Shown here piece by piece: positions 53,124-63,044 of a stretch of 64,000 bases of DNA. The position numbers and the translations under genes are program-made. Origin of the DNA: Alkalibacillus almallahensis. GTDB taxonomy: Bacteria > Bacillota > Bacilli > Bacillales > Alkalibacillaceae. Positions within the stretch are counted from its first letter, which is position 1; each line of letters opens with the position of its first letter. The stretch spans positions 62,001 through 126,000 of the forward strand of contig NZ_JAASRU010000008.1 of the NCBI RefSeq assembly GCF_011761495.1, given 5' to 3'. Below the pieces are notes generated by a model. The model worked only from the letters and a program-made list of their open reading frames with translations. It searched no databases and was not told the DNA's origin.

Positions 53124-54476
53124 CTAAGCTTCTAAGAAAAATTCACGATATAGTGATCGAACAGCTTGATCCACTTTGTTTTCATCAATACCGAACATCA
53201 TCGAGACTTCTGAAGATCCTTGGTTAATCATATTAATTCTCACATCTGCATCAGCAAACGCTTTGGTTGCTTTCGATGCCACATGCAGTCGTTCACTCAT
53301 TCCTTCGCCGACTAACATGACCATAGCTAAACCATGGATGACATCAACTGTATCAGCGTTGAGTTCATTTTTTATTCTGTTTTTCAGTCGTTCTTCCTTG
53401 TCGCCTTTAATATGATCTCGTCTTATAATGACCGACATATCGTCAATCCCAGAAGGTGCATGCTCGAAAGAAATGTCCATATCTGCCAGAATCCCTAATA
53501 AACGCTGACCAAAGCCGATTTCACGGTTCATTAAGTATTTCCGTACATATATAGATGAAAATCCTTCATCACTAGCAATACCAACAACTTGCTGACTAAG
53601 ATCATCTTTGTTGGATACAATCATTGTACCTTCTGCGTCGGGGTCATGCGTACTTTTGATACATACCGGGATATTTTTTTGGAAAGCTGGTATTAAAGCT
53701 TCATCATGAAAAACCGTAAAACCTGCGTAAGATAATTCACGCATCTCTTTATAAGTTAGAGTATGGATCTCGTGTGGTTGATCAACGATTTTCGGGTTGA
53801 CGCAATAGACAGAACTAACATCAGTAAAGTTCTCGTATAAATCTGCTTGTACACCTGCAGCAACGATTGAACCCGTAATATCAGATCCACCACGTGGAAA
53901 TGTGGTTAAAACACCCGTTTCGGTATATCCGAAGAAACCAGGGATGACAACAACCCCACTTTTTTCGGTTAATTTATGGATTTCCTCATAACTTTTTTCT
54001 AAGATTTGAGCGCCACCTGGTTCAGAATTAACGATAATCCCTGCATCTTTCGGGTTGACATAAGTTGCCTGTGTGCCACGTTTATTGAGATATGCACTCA
54101 AAATCCGAGCTAAGGAATCCTCTCCCATTGCTTTTAATCCATCTGTTAAATGTGTCGTATTCGTCGTTTCACGTAACAAACGACGCGATTCATTTTCAAT
54201 ACGCGCTACGATATCATCTGATAACCCTAGCTGATCTGTAATGGCCTGAAAGCGTTGAGAGATTTTGAATAATGTTACTTCGTAATCTTGTCCGCTGTTA
54301 AATTGTTCACCCAATTGGATAAACATATCTGTTACTTTTTCATCTTCGTCATAACGTTTTCCAGGAGCAGAAACGACAATAAATTTTCTATCGGGATCTG
54401 ATTCAATAATTGAAGCGACTTGTTCAAGCATTGCATGATCTGCTACTGAACTTCCACCAAACTTTGCTACTTTCAC
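53124..54476 (-). CDS. Aspartate kinase, class III (ThrD/YclM type)
   Basis: A 450-residue aspartokinase that phosphorylates aspartate, the first step to lysine, threonine and methionine. It starts VKVAKFGGSSVADHAML and contains VSAPGKRYDEDEKVTDM, FPRGGSDITGSIVAAG, and two C-terminal ACT domains (about 310-450) for allosteric control by end products. The match is to monofunctional YclM (ThrD) of B. subtilis rather than DapG or LysC. The GTG at 54476 has GGTGAT just upstream; two other GTG codons are open earlier. There is no lysine riboswitch in the 117-base gap to spo0A. Confidence 0.92.
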   Translation of the reverse strand: MKVAKFGGSSVADHAMLEQVASIIESDPDRKFIVVSAPGKRYDEDEKVTDMFIQLGEQFNSGQDYEVTLFKISQRFQAITDQLGLSDDIVARIENESRRLLRETTNTTHLTDGLKAMGEDSLARILSAYLNKRGTQATYVNPKDAGIIVNSEPGGAQILEKSYEEIHKLTEKSGVVVIPGFFGYTETGVLTTFPRGGSDITGSIVAAGVQADLYENFTDVSSVYCVNPKIVDQPHEIHTLTYKEMRELSYAGFTVFHDEALIPAFQKNIPVCIKSTHDPDAEGTMIVSNKDDLSQQVVGIASDEGFSSIYVRKYLMNREIGFGQRLLGILADMDISFEHAPSGIDDMSVIIRRDHIKGDKEERLKNRIKNELNADTVDVIHGLAMVMLVGEGMSERLHVASKATKAFADADVRINMINQGSSEVSMMFGIDENKVDQAVRSLYREFFLEA

Positions 54477-54546
54477 TATTATCACCACTATTTTGAATTG
54501 TTTTATAACGAACAGTGCTTATTTTAACATATCCGTCACAAAAGAA

Positions 54547-54580
54547 AAGGGTGTTAGCCAATCAATCGCTAACACCCTTG
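54547..54580 (-). terminator. Terminator after spo0A
   Basis: AAGGGTGTTAGC and GCTAACACCCTT form a perfect 12-bp stem with a 9-base loop and are followed on the minus strand by TTCTTTTGT-type sequence. Confidence 0.8.
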
Positions 54581-54593
54581 TATATAAACCCCT

Positions 54594-55373
54594 TTAACCC
54601 ACTTTATGCTCTAATCGTAATTTATCAGCAATCATTGCGATAAACTCACTATTAGTCGGTTTTGCTTTAGACATGCTTACCGTGTAGCCAAAAATAGCGG
54701 AAAGCGAATCAATATTGCCTCGATTCCAAGCGACCTCAATAGCATGACGAATCGCTCTTTCTACACGAGATGCTGTCGTATTATATTTCTTTGCAATATC
54801 TGGATAAAGTACTTTCGTGATGGATCCAAGTAATTCAATATCATGATAAACCATACCAATAGCTTCTCGTAGGTATAGGTAACCTTTAATATGTGCTGGA
54901 ACACCAACTTCATGAATAATTGATGTAATATTAGATTCTAAATCGATTGGTTTTGCCTTAGGCTCACTTGTCACATGTTTTAAAGGCGAGTAAGGTTTTG
55001 AGCCAGCTACATTAACAACTTGATCTTTTAACATATCTAAGTCAAATGGCTTCAGCATATAGTATGTAGCCCCTAACTCCACAGCTTTCTTAGTAACGGA
55101 CTCATGACCAAATGCTGTTAACATAATAACCTTGGGTGGTTTATTAAGTGATAAAGATCGTAATTGCTCCATAACTGCCAATCCATCCATGTGCGGCATA
55201 ATGATGTCTAAAATAAGTACATCAGGTTCTTGTTCCTTAATGACATCGAGACACTCATTACCATTAAAAGCGGTTCCAACGACTTGTGTTTCTGCTTCCT
55301 CTCTAAAATGCTCCTCAAGCATGTGTACGAGTTCGCGATTGTCATCCGCGATTGCAACTTTAATTGTCTCCAT
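54594..55373 (-). CDS. spo0A: Sporulation master response regulator Spo0A
   Basis: A 259-residue response regulator. In the receiver domain the acidic pocket is IADDNRE, the phosphorylated aspartate is in [14 protein letters not shown] (about D55), the threonine in VIMLTAFG, and the lysine in YYMLKPFD. After a short linker (about 125-145) comes the Spo0A-specific DNA-binding domain [20 protein letters not shown] with the recognition helix in [27 protein letters not shown] precedes the ATG. It follows spoIVB in the same orientation, as in B. subtilis. Confidence 0.97.
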   Translation of the reverse strand: METIKVAIADDNRELVHMLEEHFREEAETQVVGTAFNGNECLDVIKEQEPDVLILDIIMPHMDGLAVMEQLRSLSLNKPPKVIMLTAFGHESVTKKAVELGATYYMLKPFDLDMLKDQVVNVAGSKPYSPLKHVTSEPKAKPIDLESNITSIIHEVGVPAHIKGYLYLREAIGMVYHDIELLGSITKVLYPDIAKKYNTTASRVERAIRHAIEVAWNRGNIDSLSAIFGYTVSMSKAKPTNSEFIAMIADKLRLEHKVG

Positions 55374-55415
55374 CGTATTCCCTCCTAAAAATTATCCGTA
55401 TCGCTCTCATATAAG

Positions 55416-55442
55416 ACTTTCGACAGTTAGACGTATTTTCCT
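55416..55442 (-). promoter_or_regulatory. Candidate sigma-H promoter of spo0A with overlapping 0A box
   Basis: AGGAAAA (55436-55442), 11 bases, then GTCGAAAGT fits the sigma-H pattern. CTGTCGAA at 55419-55426 overlaps the -10 and matches the Spo0A box at seven of eight positions. In B. subtilis the induced promoter of spo0A is also sigma-H-type and bound by Spo0A~P. Confidence 0.55.
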
Positions 55443-55498
55443 TTTTAAAAGGTAAAATTTTTTATATTTTTTCATATTTAATAACTTTATATCCAAAA

Positions 55499-55526
55499 AT
55501 CGACAATTAATTAATTGATTCGACAC
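55499..55526 (-). promoter_or_regulatory. Pair of Spo0A boxes upstream of spo0A
   Basis: TTGTCGAT (55499-55506) and GTGTCGAA (55519-55526) each match TTGTCGAA at seven of eight positions, in the same orientation and 20 bases apart, two helical turns. With the box at 55419 this makes three sites, the number known upstream of B. subtilis spo0A. Confidence 0.55.
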
Positions 55527-55544
55527 AGAAATCAGACTAATATA

Positions 55545-55582
55545 CATTAAGCTCAATACGAGTAATCGTATTGAGCTTAATC
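55545..55582 (-). terminator. Terminator after spoIVB
   Basis: TTAAGCTCAATACGA and TCGTATTGAGCTTAA form a perfect 15-bp stem around GTAA. It abuts the spoIVB stop. Confidence 0.82.
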
Positions 55583-56662
55583 TTAACTGGCTTTATTTTC
55601 TTCACTCGATTGTTTAACTTTTAGTCCTGCTTCTTCTAACATCCATTCAAGATGTACACCATAACCACTCGTAGGATCGTTTAAGAAGACATGTGTGACG
55701 GCACCAACAATTTTTCCATTTTGAATAATTGGACTACCACTCATTCCTTGAACAATTCCTCCTGTTTCTTCAAGCAACTCTTCATCTGTAACTTGTACAA
55801 TCATACCTTTTGTTTCTGGATTTTTTGAAGGAACACTACTGACAATTTCGACGTCAAACTCTTCAACTTTTTTTCCTTTAACAACTGTTCTAATTTTCGC
55901 TTTACCTTCTTTAACTTCATTAGCTGGAGCAACTGGTATTGGCTCAATATCCTGTTGATCCTTAAAGTCATTCTGAGTCAGTTTACCATAAACACCATAA
56001 TCAGAGTTTTTCTGAATTGACCCAATTGGCTCATCTGTTTTAGAAAATTTCGCTCTCTTTTCACCAGGAGAGCCACTTTCACCTTTATTGATGGATGTAA
56101 CATCAGAAAGGACAATCTGACCATCAAAAATATCTAAAGGCTTCTTCGTTTGCTGGTCTGCGATAACGTGTCCTAAAGCTCCATACCGCATGGTTAATGG
56201 ATCATAAAACGTTAATGTGCCGATGCCAGCTGTCGCATCGCGAATATACAAGCCTAATTTGTAATTATCCTGCTCCTTTTTAGGTTTAATTTCAACTGGG
56301 AAAATATGCTCTTTGCGTTTAATTCTTAATTCAATTGGAGAATCAGAATTTTGGTACTTTGTCATAAACGTTTTAAACGTTTGCATATCATCGATTTTGT
56401 GACCGTTTAATTGTAGAATGATGTCTCCTATTTCCACACCAGATTCTTCGGCTGGGGATTCCTTCGAATCATTTGTGTTTATTTCGTTAAAACCTACAAC
56501 TACGACACCAGATGTATGCAATTTAATACCTAATGATTGTCCACCAGGTACAACTTCTTCTACTGGCTGTAATGATTGAGCAAATGCTGGCTGGATGACT
56601 GTGAGCGGAAGAACAAATGAAATAAGGAGGATTAGGTTTATTTTAATTTGTGAACGGCTCAA
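55583..56662 (-). CDS. spoIVB: SpoIVB signalling serine peptidase
   Basis: A 359-residue S55-family protease secreted from the forespore, where it cleaves SpoIVFA to trigger pro-sigma-K processing. A hydrophobic export segment (about 9-27) is followed by a PDZ domain (about 60-130, GVEIGDIILQLNGHKIDDMQ) and the peptidase domain. The catalytic histidine is in YGALGHVIAD, the serine in QGMSGSPIIQNGKIVGAVTH. It is about 65 residues shorter at the N-terminus than the B. subtilis protein. The TTG at 56662 follows GGAGTGAGG; an ATG six codons earlier lies within that site. Confidence 0.92.
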   Translation of the reverse strand: MSRSQIKINLILLISFVLPLTVIQPAFAQSLQPVEEVVPGGQSLGIKLHTSGVVVVGFNEINTNDSKESPAEESGVEIGDIILQLNGHKIDDMQTFKTFMTKYQNSDSPIELRIKRKEHIFPVEIKPKKEQDNYKLGLYIRDATAGIGTLTFYDPLTMRYGALGHVIADQQTKKPLDIFDGQIVLSDVTSINKGESGSPGEKRAKFSKTDEPIGSIQKNSDYGVYGKLTQNDFKDQQDIEPIPVAPANEVKEGKAKIRTVVKGKKVEEFDVEIVSSVPSKNPETKGMIVQVTDEELLEETGGIVQGMSGSPIIQNGKIVGAVTHVFLNDPTSGYGVHLEWMLEEAGLKVKQSSEENKAS

Positions 56663-56796
56663 TGATTCCTCACTCCTCATTTCAATTTAATTGAAGCTTT
56701 AATGTTAATTTGAGCCGATTAAATACTTTTTAAACGGGAAAAGTAAAGTCAATATAGTTTAACTTTTCCTAAACAAAACTGGATTATAAACGAATA

Positions 56797-56825
56797 AAAG
56801 CTAGACAAAGGGTGTCTAGCTTTTT
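56797..56825 (-). terminator. Terminator overlapping the recN stop
   Basis: AAAAGCTAGACA and TGTCTAGCTTTT pair over 11 or 12 bp around AAGGG-type loop bases, with a TTTTATT tail on the minus strand. It includes the last codons of recN and ends the ispA-recN transcript. Confidence 0.82.
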
Positions 56826-58537
56826 AAAGAAGCGGCTTGTTTAATTAATTCTTCAGCATGTTGAGTCGTTGTTTCCGTTAATTCACCACCAGAAATCATT
56901 CGACCAACTTCATCAATTGTTTCTTGTTGATCCAGTTTTTGTACAGAAGTATTTGTAAAACCTTTTTCCGTAACATCTTTTTCAATAAGATAGTGATGAT
57001 CAGCCATAGCAGCTACTTGCGGCAGATGGGTGATACAAAGCACTTGTGATTGACTCGATACGCCGTGTATTTTCTGAGCAATAGCCTGTGCAACTCGACC
57101 ACTAACGCCTGTATCAACTTCATCAAAAATAACACTTGTGATTCCTTGATGTTGAGAAAGGATACTTTTAATCGCTAACATAATACGGGAAATTTCCCCA
57201 CCTGAAGCAACCTTATGCAAGGGTTTTAAAGGTTCTCCAGGATTAGTGGTGATTAAAAATTGGACAAGATCAAGACCTTGTTTCATTAATTTAATGTTTT
57301 GATCACGCCACGCTACTGGTCCTGATTGAGTCGAAAATGAAACATCAAACTGGGCCTTCTCTAGATAAAGATCTTTTAACTCATATTGAATCGCCTCTGA
57401 TAAGTCATTCGCTATCTCTTGACGTAATTTATGTAAATGCTCAGCTTCTGTAAGAGCATCTTTTTGAACTTCTTGTATTTCTTTTTCTAAAGATTGTAAA
57501 TGGGTGTCCTTATTTTGTAATTGTTCCAATTCTTCTTCCATTTCAGCCATACGAGTCATGAGCTCATTAAGCTCAAGGCCATATTTACGTTTTAACCGAT
57601 TAAGTTCAAAAAGCCGTGTTTCAATTTCATCTAGTCGACCTGGTTGAAATTCGAGATCATCAACACGATTACGCAAGTCATGTGACAATTCTTCTAATGA
57701 ATAATAACTCGTTTTGAGTTGTTGTGATAACTCCTTAAACTCGTCATTAACATCTTCTAATGACTCTAAAGCTGTCATGGCATGACCTAAATAATCTAAG
57801 GCATGACTTTCAGCAGCTATCGACTCATAAGAGGTGTTTAATCCATCATAAATTCGTTCATAATTCATTAACTGACGTCGTTCTTCTTCGAGTTGCTCGT
57901 CCTCTTTCGGTTCCAGATTGGCTTCATTTAACTCTTGCCACTGAAACGTCAGTAAATCAATGCGTTGAACCACTTCTTGTTCATTATGAGATAATTCATC
58001 GTATTTACGTCTTAATGATTGTAATTCATCATACAGCTCTTTATAATGCTCTTTTGTCTGTTGTAACCGTTCTGGAGCGAAATGGTCAAGCAAATTAATA
58101 TGACTGTCAGGATTCATAAGGGATTGCGTTTCATGTTGACTATGAATGTCAATGAGTTGACGTCCGATTTCCTTCAAGACAGCAAGTGTAATTAGTTTTC
58201 CGTTAACTTTACATATACTTTTCCCTTTTGCTGTTATGCGACGTTCAACAACAACACTGCCTTCATCATAATCGACAGGTACATCAAACTGTTCCAGTAA
58301 GTTCTGAACACCGTATGAACGACTATCAATAAAGAACAGCCCCTCGATTAGTGCTTGTTCAGCTTGATGACGCACGTATTCAACTGAAGCACGTGCCCCA
58401 GCTAATAATTGAATGGCATCAATAATAATTGATTTACCTGCTCCTGTTTCACCTGTTAAAACCGTCAAACCATCATCAAAAGTTAAAGAAACTTCATCTA
58501 TAATGGCAAAATCTTTTATCGTAATTTGTGCTAACAC
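56816..58537 (-). CDS. recN: DNA repair protein RecN
   Basis: A 573-residue SMC-like ATPase that acts early at DNA double-strand breaks. Walker A is LTGETGAGKSIIIDAIQLL near residue 30. A long coiled coil (about 155-370) with a hinge in the middle follows. The signature motif is KVASGGEISRIMLAIK and Walker B is TSVIFDEVDTGVSGRVAQA. The start is the GTG at 58537, six bases after AGAGGTG; a GTG three codons earlier falls within that site. It follows argR by 17 bases, as in B. subtilis. Confidence 0.95.
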   Translation of the reverse strand: MLAQITIKDFAIIDEVSLTFDDGLTVLTGETGAGKSIIIDAIQLLAGARASVEYVRHQAEQALIEGLFFIDSRSYGVQNLLEQFDVPVDYDEGSVVVERRITAKGKSICKVNGKLITLAVLKEIGRQLIDIHSQHETQSLMNPDSHINLLDHFAPERLQQTKEHYKELYDELQSLRRKYDELSHNEQEVVQRIDLLTFQWQELNEANLEPKEDEQLEEERRQLMNYERIYDGLNTSYESIAAESHALDYLGHAMTALESLEDVNDEFKELSQQLKTSYYSLEELSHDLRNRVDDLEFQPGRLDEIETRLFELNRLKRKYGLELNELMTRMAEMEEELEQLQNKDTHLQSLEKEIQEVQKDALTEAEHLHKLRQEIANDLSEAIQYELKDLYLEKAQFDVSFSTQSGPVAWRDQNIKLMKQGLDLVQFLITTNPGEPLKPLHKVASGGEISRIMLAIKSILSQHQGITSVIFDEVDTGVSGRVAQAIAQKIHGVSSQSQVLCITHLPQVAAMADHHYLIEKDVTEKGFTNTSVQKLDQQETIDEVGRMISGGELTETTTQHAEELIKQAASLKS

Positions 58538-58554
58538 AAAAGCCACCTCTTATT

Positions 58555-59004
58555 CTAGAGCATTGTCATAAACGCATCATATACAGCTTGACTTTGTTCA
58601 GGCGTTCTACAAATAATTAAACAAGTGTCATCCCCGCAAATACTTCCCATAATATCTTCCCAATCTAACTGGTCAATTAAAACACCTACAGCTTGGGCAT
58701 TACCAGGAACTGTCTTTAAAATAATAAAGTGATCAGCACGGTCAATCGAAACAAAGCTTTCAATTAAAGTACGTTGCAACTTCTCAGTAGGGTTAACTTT
58801 TGTATCACCAGGTAAACTATACTTATACCCGCCTGATTGTGTTGGAACTTTAACTAATTGAAGCTCTTTAATATCTCGGGAAATCGTTGCTTGTGTAACA
58901 TCATACCCTAAATCATGAAATGTCTGAACTAATTCATCTTGTGTCTCTATATCCTGTTTGTAAATTAAATCACGGATTTTTAATAAACGTTGCGTTTTCT
59001 TCAA
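58555..59004 (-). CDS. argR: Arginine repressor ArgR/AhrC
   Basis: A 149-residue hexameric regulator that represses arginine synthesis and activates its breakdown. The winged helix-turn-helix lies in IETQDELVQTFHDLGYDVTQ followed by ATISRDIKELQLV. The C-terminal oligomerisation and arginine-binding domain contains KTVPGNAQAVGVLID and GSICGDDTCLIICRT with the paired aspartates. I choose the TTG at 59004, eight bases after GGTGA; it gives exactly the AhrC length. Two other starts up to 59019 are open. Regulation of this gene probably follows that of the dxs-recN operon. Confidence 0.93.
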   Translation of the reverse strand: MKKTQRLLKIRDLIYKQDIETQDELVQTFHDLGYDVTQATISRDIKELQLVKVPTQSGGYKYSLPGDTKVNPTEKLQRTLIESFVSIDRADHFIILKTVPGNAQAVGVLIDQLDWEDIMGSICGDDTCLIICRTPEQSQAVYDAFMTML

Positions 59005-59027
59005 TGACTTTGTCACCAACTTTTTTC

Positions 59028-59852
59028 TTATGATCGATTGTTGAAATCATGGTGCGCTGCTTCAATCACTGTATTTATTTGAGTATCTGGAACATTAGAC
59101 GTTTGGCTATTCTCATCCCATCTTGCATGCAATAAAAATTCAATATTTCCGTCCCCTCCAGTGATTGGGGAGTAATCTAAATTGACTAAGGAGAAGCCTT
59201 CATCATATATAAATTGTAACACATCTTCTAGAACTGCATGATGTGTTTCTGGATCTCGTATAATCCCTTTTTTTCCGACAGCATCACGACCTGCTTCAAA
59301 TTGAGGCTTAATTAAAGCGACAATCTCTGACTGAGATTTTACAATCGATTTAATAACAGGGAATATTAATTTTAATGAAATAAACGAAACATCAGTCACA
59401 GCCAGTGTAGGTAAACCAAATTCAAAGTCATCCTTTGTGACATAACGAAAATTAATACGCTCCATCACAACTACTCGGTCATCTTGTCGTAATGACCACG
59501 CTAATTGATTATAACCAACATCAACCGCATAGCTTAATCTAGCTCCATGTTGAAGGGCACAGTCTGTAAATCCTCCAGTAGAAGAACCAATATCGACAAT
59601 GCGTTGATTATTAAAATTTAAGTCAAACTGTTTAATTGCTTTCTCAAGCTTTAAGCCGCCCCGACTAACATACGGGACAGCTTTACCTTTGACATAAATA
59701 TTAATAGTCGGGTCAATCTTAACACCAGGCTTGTCTAATAGCTCATGATCAGTATAAACCAATCCAGCCATAATCGAACGCTTTGCTTTTTCTCTAGAAT
59801 CGAAGAAGCCTTGTTCAACTAAAAATGTATCCAATCTTACCTTTTTCATCAT
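59028..59852 (-). CDS. tlyA: TlyA-family rRNA methyltransferase (YqxC)
   Basis: A 274-residue protein with an N-terminal S4 RNA-binding domain (about 1-65, RLDTFLVEQGFFDSREKAKR) and a FtsJ-like SAM-dependent methyltransferase domain (VDIGSSTGGFTDCALQHGAR). Catalytic residues of 2'-O-methyltransferases are visible in SRGGLKLEKA (K), AVDVGYNQL (D) and LIKPQFEAG (K). TlyA proteins methylate 16S and 23S rRNA cytidines; older haemolysin annotations are unlikely to be the main role. It begins two bases after the dxs stop. Confidence 0.9.
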   Translation of the reverse strand: MMKKVRLDTFLVEQGFFDSREKAKRSIMAGLVYTDHELLDKPGVKIDPTINIYVKGKAVPYVSRGGLKLEKAIKQFDLNFNNQRIVDIGSSTGGFTDCALQHGARLSYAVDVGYNQLAWSLRQDDRVVVMERINFRYVTKDDFEFGLPTLAVTDVSFISLKLIFPVIKSIVKSQSEIVALIKPQFEAGRDAVGKKGIIRDPETHHAVLEDVLQFIYDEGFSLVNLDYSPITGGDGNIEFLLHARWDENSQTSNVPDTQINTVIEAAHHDFNNRS

Positions 59853-59854
59853 GC

Positions 59855-61747
59855 TTAAGCTCTTTTCCTCTGGGTCGGCACAATTTCTTTTACTTCTTGT
59901 TCAATTTTTTCAACTGTTAGACCAACTTCTTCTAATAAATCATCAACACTTCCATGTTCAATGAATCGATCAGGAATTCCCATTCTAGAGATATATGGAA
60001 ATGGTAATTTTTCTACTTCAAAAAACTCTAATACGGCACTACCGAAGCCGCCTTGAAGTGCATGTTCTTCAACAGTTAAAATTGGTAATTTTTCTTGTGC
60101 TAATTGATGCATGAGGTTATGATCTAATGGCTTAATAAATCGAGCATTAACTACACGAACGGATATACCTTCTTTTTCTAATGAATGAGCTGCATCAAGC
60201 GCTCGAGGTATCATGGTACCAAATGTTAAAATCACTAAATCTTCGCCATCTTTAAGCACTTCCCATGAGCCTATAGGTATACTTTCGTAGTCGCCTAATT
60301 CCGGTTCATCACTTGCATTTCCACGCGGATAACGTAACGCCATTGGACCATCATCATTTTGAACAGCGGTATGAACCATGTTCTGACCTTCTTTTGCATC
60401 CTTTGGCATCATGATTTTCATATTTGGGAGATCTCGTAAAAACGAAATGTCAAAAACACCTTGATGCGTCTCTCCATCAGCTCCAACTAAACCAGCGCGG
60501 TCAATACCAAATATTACATTTAAATTTTGACGGCAAACATCATGAATGACTTGGTCATACCCACGTTGTAAGAACGTCGAGTAAATGGATAGTACTGGTT
60601 TCATTCCTTGGGTCGCTAATCCAGCAGATACTGTTGTCGCATGTTGTTCAGCGATACCTACATCGAATAATCGATCCGGAAAAGCCTTACGGAAGTCTTC
60701 TAATTTAGATCCCACCGTCATAGCTGGTGTAATGGCTACGATTCGCTCATCTGTCTTAGCAAGATCTATTAAGCTGTCACTAATCACTTTACTCCAGGCC
60801 TTACCTGATGAACCTTTTTTCACGGATTCTCCTGATTCAATCTTATAAGGTCCAACACCATGCCAAGTTCCAACCGTGTCATTTTCTGCAGGATGATACC
60901 CTTTACCTTTTGTTGTTAGAACATGAATAATAATTGGGCCTTCGGTTTTTTTAGCATAATCAATCGACTTAAATAAATCATCATAACTATGCCCATCTAC
61001 TGGACCGTAATAAGTAAAACCTAACTCTTCAAAAAACATACCCGGTACAACTAAATATTTCATACTATCTTTAATTCGCTCAGCAGTATTAGCTATTCTT
61101 CCACCTACTGTAGGGATCTTTTTAAGAAGAAATTCAAGTTCATCCTTCACCCAATTATACCGTTGTCCACTTCTTAAACGTGCTAACATATTATGCATCG
61201 CACCCACATTAGGTGCAATTGACATTTCATTATCATTTAAAATGACAATCATATTTTTCTTTTCGTGGCCGATGTGATTAAGTGCCTCTAAAGCCATACC
61301 ACCAGTTAAGGCACCATCCCCAATAATAGGTACAACGTGATGGTCTTCTTGTTTAATATCACGAGCAATAGCCATACCCATAGCTGCCGATAAGGAAGTG
61401 GAACTATGACCTGTTTCCCAAATGTCATGTTCACTTTCATTACGTTTTGGAAAACCACATAGCCCTTGGTATTGTCTTAAGGTTGAAAATTGATCAGTTC
61501 TACCGGTTAACATTTTATGAACATAAGCTTGATGGCCTACGTCCCATAGAAATTTATCATTAGGGCTGTCAAATTCTTGGTGCAATGCTAACGTTAACTC
61601 CACAACACCTAAATTAGGGCCAAGATGACCACCTGTTTCAGATAAATTATTAATTAAAAATGATCGAATATCTCCGCTAAGCTTAATCAATTCATCTCTA
61701 GACAAATGTTTAATTTGAGAAGGATGTTCAATGCTTTGAAGATCCAT
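59855..61747 (-). CDS. dxs: 1-deoxy-D-xylulose-5-phosphate synthase
   Basis: A 630-residue thiamine-diphosphate enzyme that condenses pyruvate and glyceraldehyde-3-phosphate, the entry step of the MEP isoprenoid pathway. The TPP motif is [18 protein letters not shown] to ILNDNEMSI. The transketolase pyrimidine domain has [19 protein letters not shown], with the catalytic glutamate and histidine, and [17 protein letters not shown]. It sits with ispA of the same pathway, separated only by the OLE RNA and oapA. Confidence 0.97.
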   Translation of the reverse strand: MDLQSIEHPSQIKHLSRDELIKLSGDIRSFLINNLSETGGHLGPNLGVVELTLALHQEFDSPNDKFLWDVGHQAYVHKMLTGRTDQFSTLRQYQGLCGFPKRNESEHDIWETGHSSTSLSAAMGMAIARDIKQEDHHVVPIIGDGALTGGMALEALNHIGHEKKNMIVILNDNEMSIAPNVGAMHNMLARLRSGQRYNWVKDELEFLLKKIPTVGGRIANTAERIKDSMKYLVVPGMFFEELGFTYYGPVDGHSYDDLFKSIDYAKKTEGPIIIHVLTTKGKGYHPAENDTVGTWHGVGPYKIESGESVKKGSSGKAWSKVISDSLIDLAKTDERIVAITPAMTVGSKLEDFRKAFPDRLFDVGIAEQHATTVSAGLATQGMKPVLSIYSTFLQRGYDQVIHDVCRQNLNVIFGIDRAGLVGADGETHQGVFDISFLRDLPNMKIMMPKDAKEGQNMVHTAVQNDDGPMALRYPRGNASDEPELGDYESIPIGSWEVLKDGEDLVILTFGTMIPRALDAAHSLEKEGISVRVVNARFIKPLDHNLMHQLAQEKLPILTVEEHALQGGFGSAVLEFFEVEKLPFPYISRMGIPDRFIEHGSVDDLLEEVGLTVEKIEQEVKEIVPTQRKRA

Positions 61748-61799
61748 TTTGGATCACACACCTTTATGTTGAAATAAATTTTCTATCACTATAAATTAT

Positions 61800-62384
61800 T
61801 TATCGTTTTTTATTTGATGGTAACAAACGTATTCTTAGTGTGTCTTCAATTATAGCTGTAACTTTACCTGCAAATAAAACTAAATCTGTTGATAATCTTA
61901 CAGCTAATGACTTCCCTAACGCCTTACCACCTACAGTTAGAGCTGCGACTAAACTTGTAAAAATAATACCAATCACAAATTGATATGTACTTATATCCCC
62001 ATCTGTAATAACTGTTGCTAACTGAATCACAACAAGTGTTGAAGCGGTACCACTTATGACACCAGCAATATCTCCAATAACATCATTACAAAAGGTAGCA
62101 AACTTATCAGCATTTCGAACAATTCGAATAGCATTTTTAGCGCCATAAACTTTTTCTGAGGCCATGGAATGGAAAGGTTTTTCACTTGCTGCAGTCGCTG
62201 CTATTCCTAACATATCTGATAGTACACCAATCAATACGATCGTTAAGACAATGATAATACCTATAAACCAATTTACGCCACCTAAAACACCTTGTGAAAC
62301 GATTGAAAAAATGGCCGCTAACACAAAAGTGATAACGGCAATACTTATACTAAACCTTATGGATTCTTTTATAATCTTGAGCAT
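61800..62384 (-). CDS. oapA: OapA, OLE RNA-associated membrane protein
   Basis: A 194-residue membrane protein with about four hydrophobic segments (near 10-31, 38-58, 104-122 and 134-152). A conserved loop, SDMLGIAATAASEKPFHSMA, precedes GAKNAIRIVRNADKFATFCN; these recall the DUF21/CNNM-like core of some magnesium transporters. RLSTD at about 173-177 fits an RxxxD motif. Its position directly after the OLE RNA and before dxs is that of OapA in Bacillus halodurans, which tethers OLE RNA to the membrane. The ATG at 62384 is five bases after CGAGGTC; the open frame ten codons upstream is rejected. Confidence 0.88.
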   Translation of the reverse strand: MLKIIKESIRFSISIAVITFVLAAIFSIVSQGVLGGVNWFIGIIIVLTIVLIGVLSDMLGIAATAASEKPFHSMASEKVYGAKNAIRIVRNADKFATFCNDVIGDIAGVISGTASTLVVIQLATVITDGDISTYQFVIGIIFTSLVAALTVGGKALGKSLAVRLSTDLVLFAGKVTAIIEDTLRIRLLPSNKKR

Positions 62385-62452
62385 TTGTTGACCTCGTATT
62401 TTTATACATTCCAACCCTATTATGTAACGAAAGGGATGGTCATTTAAAAGGT

Positions 62453-63038
62453 AAAAATTGCGGCTTAGGTCCAGCAGGTTTTCCCAGGTCGTTACCGTGT
62501 GTTGCCACTACGGAGGTTCCCCTTTAAAACGACCCCAGCTCCGTTTCCGGATGCTAAACTGGATTACCACTTAGCCCGCACTATAATCCCTTTTAAATGT
62601 CTTGTGGAACAGTCTAGGAGTTTTCCTCGGCAGCCTTTGACCACTTCCTAGCCTCTTTTGCAGTGTCTATTTCATACAACGTTGCGAGTGTTTCATTCGC
62701 TGGCCACACGACTGAACACTATATGGTTGTAATCCCCTACACACCACTCAAGGCAGGCTACGCTGCAGATAACGAATTCCTCGCTATCATACAGGTTCAT
62801 ACCCCATTTCATACCTTATAATCATGTGTTATAAGGCACAAATATGGGCCTCCACGGAAGCAGGGTCAACGCCCACATGCCATTGTGGATCGCCCTACGA
62901 CCTTAACTCCCAGCATCGACCCAAGGCTGGGCGCCTCAAGCCAACACCAGGAACTTCATCGATGTGCCCTTTGGCGGATTTTTAGGCCCGCCTTCAGAAG
63001 CGGAGGACCGACTAGAATACTGCACCACCCCTTGTGTA
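62453..63038 (-). ncRNA. ole: OLE RNA (ornate, large, extremophilic)
   Basis: About 590 bases between ispA and oapA with no codable frame but clearly higher G+C than the flanks and many helices. These include GGTCCTCCGCTT/AAGGCGGGCC near the 5' end (62985-63010), CCCAGC/GCTGGG (62911-62933), CCTTATAA/TTATAAGG (62814-62836), and GGTCGTT pairing with AACGACC in the 3' domain; GCGGGCTAAG and CTAAGCCGC near the 3' end may close it. Size, location and the adjoining oapA agree with OLE RNA, which forms a membrane ribonucleoprotein with OapA and is linked to cold, alcohol and magnesium stress in B. halodurans. Ends are approximate. Confidence 0.88.
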
Positions 63039-63044
63039 ATTCCT

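Noticed and set aside
54477-54593. Lysine riboswitch ahead of the aspartokinase gene
   Set aside because: The gap to spo0A is about 117 bases and contains the spo0A terminator, too little for an L-box.
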